A DNA stretch of 5,023 bases from Planctomycetota bacterium (GTDB lineage: Bacteria; Planctomycetota; UBA8108). Every line of letters begins with the position of its first letter. The stretch's first letter is position 1. The DNA lies in assembly GCA_022451445.1 (NCBI GenBank), contig JAKUSY010000175.1, forward strand, positions 1 through 5,023, in the 5' to 3' direction. Below, piece after piece: positions 1 to 5,023 of this stretch. Below the pieces are notes generated by a model that worked only from the letters and a program-made list of their open reading frames with translations, had not been told where the DNA came from and did no database searches. A program made the translations under genes and the position numbers.

Positions 1-2216
1 GTCACCTGCACTGCGGTGCTGCGCGGGTCGTGGAGGCAACCGGGTTCAGGTGTCTTGCCGGGCCGGTAGGGAAAGAGCAGGACCCGGAAGTCCGGTTCGT
101 TGGTCTCGATAGAAGCGATCAGGCGATTCCCGTAGGTCGTGTGCCCGCGGTGCTCCCGGGCGACATAGTTCTCGATCTTGAAGGAGCATGGCTCCTGTTG
201 TAGGAACTGGACCAGCAGCTGCCGGTCACCTTCCTTTTCTTTCAGGATGATCCGGTTCTTCTCCCGCGAGAGCTCCTCGAGGTCGGGCGGTAGCTGCATG
301 ATCCACTCATAGAGCCGGCTCTGGCTGTCCTTCCGGATGTCGTCGTAAATGACCGTGTAAGGGTATTGGCCGCGGACGAGGTGGACGGAGCGCTGGGCCC
401 GCTCGAGCGGGTTGAAGAGCCTGCGCTGGAGGTTGCGCGGATGGTTCCCGTAGCCGGTATCACTTCCGTGGATGGGCCCGTCGAGCTCGGGGATCATGTA
501 GTTGCGGGGCCAGCCTAATTCGACCGCCGTGCTGCTCTCCGGTTCCCAAGGTTCCGGGAAGGTCTTCGAGGGCGGGGGCCAGCCGTCGTTCCATTCCCAG
601 GCATAGGCGTAGCTGAGGTCCGCCGCCGCCCCGGCGAGCCTTCCGTCGTCCCCATGCGAGAGCATGCGGACCGAAGGGGCCTTCGCCCCGTATCCTTTCC
701 CGTCGATATGCACGAGGGAGTTTTCGTTGCTCTGGTTGTGCGTGGAAAAGTCACCGGAGGCAGCCCAGACCCGTCCGAGTGCCGACATCGAGAAGTTACC
801 GCGGTCGGCCTTGTCGTGCCCGATGAGATGCCCGTCCGGCCGCGCGTCAAAGCTTACATACGTCGCGTCGGCAGTCCAGTCGCTGCGTGCGATGAACTTG
901 CCCCGCACGGGGTAGAAGACGCTGAGAGGCAGGTCCATCGAGGCGAGCATTTCGTCTCTCTCCGGCGGGCCCTCCCAGTCCGCGCCCCAGATCATGTAGT
1001 CGAGGTGTCCTTGCCAGCGCAGGCGGCGGTCATAGTTGTCGCCGATCAGTTGACGGAAGATCATATTCCCGACCGGGCTATCCGGATACATGTAACGGGC
1101 CTGGAGCGAACTGGTCGGATAAAGCTCGCCGTAGGGACCGCCGGAGCTGCCGCCGTTGAAGTGGCCTTGATCATAAGGGTCAAAGTCCTGTGCGAAGTAG
1201 TTCAGGAACTTCCGGTATTTTTCCGTTTCGAAGATGTTCAGCCCTCTTCGGGCCAGGGCCATGTAGCCGCGCCCGCCCCCACGCATGCCGAGGTTCGGGC
1301 CGTAGCCGTCTTCCCGGCTGGCTCCGTAGGGGGTGTAGGAAATGTCCCAGTAATCCGTCAGTATTTGCACGATGCCATCCCAGGTCGCCCGGTCGAAGCC
1401 CGGGTGCCCCTCGACGGCGGCCATCATGACCGCGAGGTCGCCATGGTAGCCGTAGTGATTGCTGGTGGCATAACCACGCGGACGCCCGAAGCCGTGGGGC
1501 CGGCGGCCGGTCGTTCCCGCGACAATCGCATCGGCCACGACTTTCCGCTGCTCCTCTGTCATGTCATTGTAGAGCACGTCATAGGAGAGGGGGTATCCGG
1601 CAGCGCCCAGGGCCCAGCTCACGCCGACGTCGAAGCGGTCGTTGCGCCAGAGCGCCAGCTTCTTGTAGAGCTCGGGATTTTCTTTCTCGAGTCCGGGCTC
1701 CCGGGCACGTTCCCGTGCGCCCAGCATGATGTGGCCATAGTTCACGATCAATCGGATCATCGTTTCCTTCAGCTCTTCGTCCTCGTTGAGCACTGCCGTC
1801 AGGCTGGCCACACCCCAGACATTGCTCAGGCCCTCGCCCGCCCCGAAATATCGCAGCAGGTCCTCGTCGTTGGGCGCGGAGAAATCCCCGGCCCCCAGTG
1901 CACCGTGCTTACCCTTGAGAATGCTGTTCACGATCCTCTCTTGATGGGGTCCAAACGCCTGGAGAAACCGCGGCGAACTCAGGCGCTCCCGCATGAGCGG
2001 GTATTCATCGGCGGTGAAGAAGATTCGTGGATGGACGCCGGGTTCCGGCAACGGCCTGAGCACACGGCAGCTGTTCGAATCGAGCCGGACGGCGTGATTG
2101 GTATCCCCATTCTCAGTAGCCACAGCCCCGCCACCAGCGATAGCCACCAGCTGGTGGGCAATAACCCCCAGCAGCGCTGCATTGAGAACCAGCGCGAAGA
2201 CGACAATGCGTTTCAT
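1..2216 (-). CDS. Secreted heparinase II/III-like polysaccharide lyase, C-terminus cut by window edge
   Basis: The frame is open from ATG at 2216 to the window edge (738 complete codons, no stop), so the C-terminus lies outside. The start is supported by GAGAGGG seven bases upstream. Residues 1-33 form a Sec-type signal: Lys-Arg, a hydrophobic core, then AIA (25-27) or AVA (31-33) as cleavage sites. Mature protein begins near HPRIFFTADEYPLMRERL (62-79), the usual opening of the heparinase II/III alpha/alpha-toroid. Residues about 60-420 are the helical domain, with SNHYGYHGDL (252-261) and DGYGPN (303-308). Residues about 430-738 are the beta-sheet domain, with GHDKADRGNF (466-475), NSLVHIDG (499-506) and a late VRGQYPYTVIYDDI (614-627). 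By analogy with PL17 and PL21 enzymes, N253/H254, Y305 and H463 or H467 would be catalytic in beta-elimination of uronic-acid polysaccharides. Substrate and exact PL family cannot be told. It probably acts in the periplasm or outside the cell. It is not in an operon with the upstream gene, since a terminated tRNA unit lies between them. Confidence 0.9.
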   Translation of the reverse strand, partial: MKRIVVFALVLNAALLGVIAHQLVAIAGGGAVATENGDTNHAVRLDSNSCRVLRPLPEPGVHPRIFFTADEYPLMRERLSSPRFLQAFGPHQERIVNSILKGKHGALGAGDFSAPNDEDLLRYFGAGEGLSNVWGVASLTAVLNEDEELKETMIRLIVNYGHIMLGARERAREPGLEKENPELYKKLALWRNDRFDVGVSWALGAAGYPLSYDVLYNDMTEEQRKVVADAIVAGTTGRRPHGFGRPRGYATSNHYGYHGDLAVMMAAVEGHPGFDRATWDGIVQILTDYWDISYTPYGASREDGYGPNLGMRGGGRGYMALARRGLNIFETEKYRKFLNYFAQDFDPYDQGHFNGGSSGGPYGELYPTSSLQARYMYPDSPVGNMIFRQLIGDNYDRRLRWQGHLDYMIWGADWEGPPERDEMLASMDLPLSVFYPVRGKFIARSDWTADATYVSFDARPDGHLIGHDKADRGNFSMSALGRVWAASGDFSTHNQSNENSLVHIDGKGYGAKAPSVRMLSHGDDGRLAGAAADLSYAYAWEWNDGWPPPSKTFPEPWEPESSTAVELGWPRNYMIPELDGPIHGSDTGYGNHPRNLQRRLFNPLERAQRSVHLVRGQYPYTVIYDDIRKDSQSRLYEWIMQLPPDLEELSREKNRIILKEKEGDRQLLVQFLQQEPCSFKIENYVAREHRGHTTYGNRLIASIETNEPDFRVLLFPYRPGKTPEPGCLHDPRSTAVQV

Positions 2217-2299
2217 GGTTTTACCCTCTCTATATATTACTTGAACCCAGCCAATAGCCTATGCGAGGCCATGGGCGGGGGCAAGGAGAGGGTGCCCCC
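2217..2299 (-). promoter_or_regulatory. Lyase leader: Shine-Dalgarno site plus upstream hairpin with complementary loop
   Basis: On the minus strand GAGAGGG (2230-2224) lies seven bases before the ATG at 2216 and is a good ribosome binding site. About 50 bases upstream a 7-bp perfect stem, GGGGGCA/TGCCCCC (2299-2293 with 2283-2277), encloses a 9-base loop. The loop contains CCCTCTC, the exact complement of the binding site; with the closing A the match is 8 bases (2293-2286 with 2230-2223). The complementarity is seen directly. A role in hiding the binding site is inference. An AT-rich stretch (TAATATATA, about 2239-2231) lies just before the site; no convincing -35 box accompanies it, so no promoter is called. 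Confidence 0.5.
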
Positions 2300-2374
2300 T
2301 GGTTGCTTATCGCCCGGGGCATCGCTTAGGGTGGCAAAACGCCCCTGCGGAAATGGCAGTCCCGCCACCGAAGG

Positions 2375-2397
2375 GCTTGCACCAATGCTTGCACCAA
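2375..2397. repeat. Tandem 11-bp direct repeat, period 12
   Basis: GCTTGCACCAA occurs twice (2375-2385 and 2387-2397), separated by one base. On the plus strand in the open frame it encodes LAPM-LAPT. The period of 12 keeps the reading frame, which fits a coding origin but does not prove one. Confidence 0.7.
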
Positions 2398-2450
2398 CTC
2401 TCGGCGATTCGGGTCAATTCGAGACCACTCCTGACAAAACGGCAGGGGGT

Positions 2451-2484
2451 GCCGATGGCGCTGAGTCCCCCACCGCCGATGGCG
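2451..2484. repeat. Pair of 10-bp direct repeats
   Basis: GCCGATGGCG is present at 2451-2460 and again at 2475-2484. The second copy overlaps the left arm and loop of the hairpin at 2468-2499. No function can be assigned; it may be a small local duplication in non-coding DNA. Confidence 0.6.
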
Positions 2485-2499
2485 TAAGTGGCGGCGGGG
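2468..2499 (-). other. GC-rich hairpin downstream of the tRNA terminator
   Basis: On the minus strand CCCCGCCGCC (2499-2490) can pair with GGCGGTGGGG (2477-2468), giving a 10-bp stem with one G-U pair and a 12-base loop. It lies just past the T-rich run of the tRNA terminator. No T-run follows it on either strand, so it is not a canonical intrinsic terminator. It could be a backup pause site or an RNA-end stabiliser, or simply chance in GC-rich DNA. Confidence 0.45.
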
Positions 2500-2500
2500 T

Positions 2501-2540
2501 CAAAAGAAGACTCCCCCCGTCAACTGCTGACGAGGGGAGT
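2501..2540 (-). terminator. Rho-independent terminator of the tRNA-Pro transcript
   Basis: Four bases past the CCA end of the tRNA, the minus strand carries ACTCCCCTCGTCA (2540-2528) and TGACGGGGGGAGT (2522-2510). As RNA these form a continuous 13-bp stem, with one U-G pair, closed by the 5-base loop GCAGU. CTTCTTTTG follows directly (2509-2501). A long GC-rich stem followed by a T-rich run is the classic intrinsic terminator pattern. It should end the tRNA transcript and isolate the downstream lyase gene from it. Confidence 0.85.
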
Positions 2541-2544
2541 GAAC

Positions 2545-2622
2545 TGGTCGGGGTGATTGGATTCGAACCAACGACTTCCTGCTCCCAAAGCAGGCACTCT
2601 AGCCAGGCTGAGCTACACCCCG
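2545..2622 (-). tRNA. tRNA-Pro(UGG), CCA end encoded
   Basis: The minus strand folds into a full cloverleaf. The acceptor stem CGGGGTG/CACCCCG is fully paired, with discriminator A (2548) and genomic CCA (2547-2545). The D-stem is GCTC/GAGT with one G-U pair and loop AGCCTGGCTA. The anticodon stem is CCTGC/GCAGG with the 7-base loop TTTGGGA, giving anticodon TGG (2587-2585), which reads CCA and, by wobble or modification, other proline codons. The variable region AAGTC is followed by T-stem GTTGG/CCAAT and T-loop TTCGAAT. The starting C1 paired with G72 is characteristic of bacterial tRNA-Pro. It stands as a single-gene unit with its own promoter upstream and terminator downstream. Confidence 0.97.
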
Positions 2623-2649
2623 ATGAATTCCCGACTCTCTTCTTGAGGA

Positions 2650-2678
2650 ATCTTGTGGTCCCGAGGGCCCATCGTCAA
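2650..2678 (-). promoter_or_regulatory. Probable sigma70-type promoter of tRNA-Pro
   Basis: On the minus strand TTGACG (2678-2673, five of six matches to the -35 consensus) is followed after exactly 17 bases by CAAGAT (2655-2650). That -10 box is weak but keeps the key A at position 2 and T at position 6. Transcription would start near 2643, giving a leader of about 20 bases before the tRNA at 2622. Position and spacing fit well; the poor -10 box keeps confidence moderate. Confidence 0.55.
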
Positions 2679-2737
2679 GAGCAAAGCCTCGATCAGGGGA
2701 TTCGCCCGGGTCTACCGGGGTCAGCGAGGGCCGGCTC

Positions 2738-4798
2738 TCAGTTCTCGCAGCTGAACTCGTCGTCGAGAGTCGGATCGAGGCCCGGGCTCGGGTAGGGAAC
2801 CCGTGGAGCCGGACCGCCGGTAAAGAGGAAGTTCAGCAGGTAGATCGACGAGCTGATATTGACCCGGCCGTCATCCAGGAGATCTCCCGGATCGAGACAT
2901 TGGGGGTCATCGTAGCCGAGGAAGAGGAAACCGAGCAGGTAGATGGCGTCGGTGATATCGACGTTGCCAGTGAAGTTGATGTCTCCTCGAATGAACAGCC
3001 GCTCATGGTGATCCGCCGGGTAGACGGTCACTGACGCCCCATCGAGAGGAGGCAGCCTCGACTGGTTGTTGACGGTGAAGATGTTCAGGATGGGGCTGAG
3101 CTCGCGATCATTCACCAGGTCGATCCGGGTGATGACCTCTTCATCCCCCTCCTCCGCCACCGTGAACAGAAGATTGGTGAGAATGTGGTTCTCGCCCGGG
3201 GGCAGCACCCTGCCATCGATCGGAGGGGTGAAGTCATAGAGACAGCCGATCTCGAAGCTCTGCTCGAAGATGTTGCACTCCCAGACCTCCGGGCGCAGCC
3301 GCACCGAGGGCGTTCCCAGCAGCGAGCAGTCCTGCATCAGGAGAACATCGGGGTCGAAGACGCCGTGCAGCTGGTAGGCCATGATCGGCTCGCGATGGGT
3401 GGCGTAGACCGGGAACCAGGCCTCTCCCTGGCCGAACTTCAGGCGCTGGTCGGGAATGGAGAGCGTGTTGGAGGGCGGCTCGGCCACCACGTACTCGCGG
3501 CGGGTCACGGAGGTGCCCCTGTTGGCGACGTAGACGGTCAGGGTCACCGTGTAGGCACCCGGCTCCAGGTAGACATGCTCCGGGTTCCGGGAGATGGAGG
3601 TCCCCCCATCACCGAAAGTCCAATGCCAGCCCTGCACCTTGCCCGTCGAGGTGTCCTCGAAATCGACAGTCAGCGGTACCTCGCCATGGGTCCTGGCGGC
3701 GGTGAAGCCAACCTCGGGATCCCGGGCATCGTTGGTGTAGAAGACCTCGCCATCCCTGAGGAAGATGACGTGGGTGATCTCGCAGATGTCGGTGGTGTGA
3801 CGGGGCTCCAGCTCCAGCTCCGGGGTGCCGAAGCCGACGCGCTCGAAATCCAGGTCGGCGGACCCGCTCCCGCTCACGCGGTAGACGTCGCCATCCTTGA
3901 CGTAGACAAGGCTCAGCCCGCCGCTCCTGCCGGCCCTGAGATCCGCCCTGCTGATGCCGCCTGAGTCGATCTCGGTGGCGGTCGCGAAGTCGGACTCGGC
4001 CCTCCCCTCGAGCAGGTAGAGGGAGCCGGAATCGGCGTAGCTGACCACCAGCCTGCCATCACGGGTACCGGCGATGGCCGCCCCGGGCTCGATCGTCGAG
4101 GGAGTGCCACGGATCTCGAACTCGTGGGCAAATACGCCGCCGCCATTGTTGTTGCAGTAGAGCCGGTCGCCGCGCTGGTAGACGAGATGGAGCGTCCCGC
4201 GCGAGTCAATGCAGTGCGCCGGGAACCTTCCCGGCGCCACCTCCTCGACCACCTCGTTCACTGGATTGTAGTAGAGAACGCTGGGGGCGTCCTCCCAGAC
4301 GGTATTCCAAACGACATGGGGGTTTCCCAGCCGATCGAGCACCAGCCGCGGAGCGAAGTTGTCCCCGGAGCCTCCGGAGAGCCGGACCGGCTCGGTGAAG
4401 ACGCCGCCGGCATTGTGGGTGATGTATACATCACGGCCGGAGCCCGGAGCATCGCCGCTGCGCTCGCTGAAACACACGACCGCCTCCCCCCGGGAGCCGG
4501 TCACCACCCGTGGTTCGCCGCGGCGGCCGGAGCCGCCCGGAATGACCGCTTCCGCCTGCAGGCAGGGCCCGAAGAGATCGACCTGCAGACGCCCCTCGAC
4601 GACGCTGACAACATAGATGTTGCCTGCGACATCGTAGGCAAGGGCCGCATCGGAAGCGCCCCGGGCGCCATCGGTGAGCCGTTCGGCTTCGTTGAAATCG
4701 GCATGTGCATGGCATACCGTCAGCAGCAATCCCAGCACAGCCAATGAAGCCCGAGCCGCGAGACTCCGTGTAGAAACCAACGGGGGGAATCCAGTCAA
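2738..4798 (-). CDS. Secreted propeller-PKD-cohesin-like-dockerin protein
   Basis: The gene encodes 686 residues from a TTG start at 4798 to TGA at 2738-2740. The start is chosen because GAGGAG lies six bases upstream and a full signal peptide follows at once (hydrophobic core 18-28, cleavage likely after AHA at 31-33). Residues about 40-356 contain seven repeats at roughly 45-residue spacing with the pattern Gly-x-hydrophobic-strand-turn-strand (near 59, 104, 158, 201, 248, 293 and 341), suggesting a seven-bladed beta-propeller. A PKD domain follows at about 361-440, with its WHWTFGDG signature at 391-398 and HVY at 408-410. Residues about 444-595 resemble a cohesin-type beta-sandwich (YQLHGVFDPDVLL, 475-487). 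Residues 604-662 form two dockerin-like units, then a Pro-rich tail ending in FSCEN. No catalytic motif is visible. It is probably an exported binding or scaffold protein for polysaccharide or protein partners; the precise role is unknown. Confidence 0.92.
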   Translation of the reverse strand: MTGFPPLVSTRSLAARASLAVLGLLLTVCHAHADFNEAERLTDGARGASDAALAYDVAGNIYVVSVVEGRLQVDLFGPCLQAEAVIPGGSGRRGEPRVVTGSRGEAVVCFSERSGDAPGSGRDVYITHNAGGVFTEPVRLSGGSGDNFAPRLVLDRLGNPHVVWNTVWEDAPSVLYYNPVNEVVEEVAPGRFPAHCIDSRGTLHLVYQRGDRLYCNNNGGGVFAHEFEIRGTPSTIEPGAAIAGTRDGRLVVSYADSGSLYLLEGRAESDFATATEIDSGGISRADLRAGRSGGLSLVYVKDGDVYRVSGSGSADLDFERVGFGTPELELEPRHTTDICEITHVIFLRDGEVFYTNDARDPEVGFTAARTHGEVPLTVDFEDTSTGKVQGWHWTFGDGGTSISRNPEHVYLEPGAYTVTLTVYVANRGTSVTRREYVVAEPPSNTLSIPDQRLKFGQGEAWFPVYATHREPIMAYQLHGVFDPDVLLMQDCSLLGTPSVRLRPEVWECNIFEQSFEIGCLYDFTPPIDGRVLPPGENHILTNLLFTVAEEGDEEVITRIDLVNDRELSPILNIFTVNNQSRLPPLDGASVTVYPADHHERLFIRGDINFTGNVDITDAIYLLGFLFLGYDDPQCLDPGDLLDDGRVNISSSIYLLNFLFTGGPAPRVPYPSPGLDPTLDDEFSCEN
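2813..2983 (-). repeat. Two dockerin-like EF-hand repeats within the PKD protein
   Basis: The first unit (residues 606-630) has the calcium-loop pattern D606-x-N608-x-T610-G611-x-V613-D614-x-x-D617, then helix IYLLGFLFLG. The second (639-662) has D639-x-L641-x-D643-G644-x-V646-N647-x-x-S650, then IYLLNFLFTGG. The helices are nearly identical at DNA level (about 2820-2842 and 2921-2943), indicating internal duplication. The first loop looks able to bind calcium. In the second, loop position 3 (usually Asn/Asp) is Leu and position 12 (usually Asp) is Ser, so binding there is doubtful. Confidence 0.85.
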
Positions 4799-4820
4799 CC
4801 TGTACTCCTCGTTTGTACAG
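4799..4820 (-). promoter_or_regulatory. Ribosome binding site of the PKD gene inside an inverted repeat
   Basis: On the minus strand GAGGAG (4810-4805) lies six bases before the TTG codon at 4798 and decides this start. It sits within the perfect inverted repeat CTGTAC (4820-4815) / GTACAG (4805-4800), with the 9-base spacer AAACGAGGA. As RNA this is a 6-bp stem with most of the binding site in the loop. As DNA it is a TGTAC-N9-GTACA dyad that could be an operator. Which of these applies, if either, is not shown. Confidence 0.6.
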
Positions 4821-5023
4821 TCTATCCCTGAAAATTAGAGAAAAGGGCAGCAGCAAAGCGCGCGAACCCAGCTCTATCCGCTTCGCCTTCAAACCCTGGA
4901 GCGAAGCGCAACCAAATCCCTTCTGAACCCTGCTATTTACAGAACTCTACCCCCACTCGGCTTTCGCCTTCCCGGGCGGCAGGATGTACAGAGATGAAAG
5001 ACTTTTGGTAAACCTCGATTGTA
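4821..5023. other. Non-coding leader region with one hairpin; no gene seen
   Basis: No reading frame here has a plausible start, binding site and protein-like composition. A perfect 8-bp inverted repeat, CGCTTCGC (4879-4886) and GCGAAGCG (4901-4908) with a 14-base loop, is present. No T-run follows on either strand, so it is not called a terminator. TCTAAT, a five-of-six match to a -10 box on the minus strand, lies at about 4842-4837, but no -35 box at proper distance was found. A second TGTACAG occurs at 4985-4991, matching the one at 4814-4820. The upstream neighbour gene lies beyond the window. Confidence 0.5.

Larger units (their letters stand above)
2364..2544 (+). other. Possible remnant of a tyrosine integrase C-terminal tail abutting tRNA-Pro
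   Basis: Between the lyase start and the tRNA the plus strand stays open in the frame beginning at 2364 and runs on through the antisense of the tRNA. It reads ...EGLAPMLAPTLGDSGQFE..., then a low-complexity Ala/Gly/Ser/Pro/Asp stretch, then GFEPTTSCSQS, the translation of antisense tRNA. Repeated Leu-Ala-Pro units, a disordered polar stretch and a GFEP-type ending are, from memory, typical of planctomycete tyrosine integrases encoded against a tRNA. No catalytic core with Arg-His-Arg-Tyr residues is present: the upstream plus strand is simply the antisense of the lyase. At most this is a scar of a lost element. It may instead be ordinary GC-rich intergenic DNA that happens to lack stops. Confidence 0.22.

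Noticed and set aside
242..850. Short minus-strand frames rich in Arg, Ser and Thr within the lyase
   Set aside because: They are out-of-frame readings of the lyase gene, whose true frame is open through the whole region to the window edge.
2406..2430. ATTCGAGACCACTCCTG resembling the antisense T-arm and anticodon side of the tRNA (ATTCGAACCA...)
   Set aside because: It could suggest a degraded attachment-site copy, but the match is short and needs gaps, and no adjoining stem sequence is preserved.
2700..2737. Small GC-rich inverted repeats after the PKD stop codon (CCCGG...CCGGG and a GAGGGCCGGCTCTC near-palindrome) as a terminator
   Set aside because: The stems are short, the loop is minimal or absent, and no T-run follows on the minus strand.
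654..2795. Long plus-strand open frame of 713 codons
   Set aside because: Most of it is the antisense of the lyase gene, which has a signal peptide, a binding site and family motifs on the other strand. It then passes through the antisense tRNA, where GFEPTTSCSQS is the familiar artefact of translating a tRNA backwards. Only the 2364-2544 part is kept as a weak integrase-tail idea.
3185..3964. Plus-strand open frame of 259 codons opposite the PKD protein
   Set aside because: It has no family motif and lies wholly inside the well-supported minus-strand gene; it is an antisense frame caused by high GC.
4124..4747. Plus-strand open frame of 207 codons opposite the propeller region
   Set aside because: It is antisense to a confident coding region, with no binding site or recognisable domain.
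4431..4892. Minus-strand frame starting upstream of the PKD gene (153 codons)
   Set aside because: It overlaps the PKD gene in another frame, begins at a TTG without a binding site and turns into an Arg/Cys-rich sequence typical of an out-of-frame GC-rich translation.
4879..4908. Perfect 8-bp inverted repeat as a terminator or mobile-element end
   Set aside because: No T-run follows on either strand, and there is no transposase or target duplication nearby; it is recorded only as a hairpin within the leader region.

Overview
This GC-rich bacterial window holds two secreted or surface-exposed proteins and one tRNA gene, all on the minus strand. The organism is probably a member of the Planctomycetota or a related PVC-type lineage. 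This rests on the C-terminal tail of the larger complete gene: paired dockerin-like repeats ending in an 'IYLLNFLF-GG' helix, then a Pro-rich segment and an Asp-Pro-Thr/Cys ending, a style common in secreted planctomycete proteins. A heparinase II/III-like lyase next to it fits a polysaccharide-degrading lifestyle. The taxonomic call is inference; no marker gene is present.

Layout in minus-strand transcription order (high to low coordinates). Positions 4799-5023 are non-coding leader with a clear ribosome binding site inside a small inverted repeat. Positions 4798-2738 encode a complete 686-residue secreted protein that starts with TTG: signal peptide, a probable seven-bladed beta-propeller, a PKD domain, a cohesin-like beta-sandwich and a C-terminal dockerin-like pair. 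Positions 2737-2623 hold a sigma70-type promoter for the tRNA. Positions 2622-2545 are tRNA-Pro(UGG) with an encoded CCA end, followed by a strong intrinsic terminator (2540-2501).

Positions 2544-2217 (about 330 bp) contain the terminator, a second hairpin, short repeats and a plus-strand stretch without stop codons. That stretch reads like the C-terminal tail of a tyrosine integrase running into the antisense of the tRNA, a possible scar of an element once inserted at tRNA-Pro. Next to the lyase start is a hairpin whose loop is complementary to the lyase ribosome binding site. Positions 2216-1 encode a signal-peptide-bearing heparinase II/III-like polysaccharide lyase whose C-terminus lies beyond the window. 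Its reading frame never meets a stop in the window.

The two proteins may both act on extracellular polysaccharide or glycoprotein, one as catalyst and one as a binding or scaffold-like protein. The tRNA unit and its terminator separate them, so they are not an operon. I see no complete novel system here. The most interesting points are the propeller-PKD-cohesin-dockerin architecture, the apparent change at the metal site of the lyase, the possible integrase scar at the tRNA, and the structures over both ribosome binding sites.
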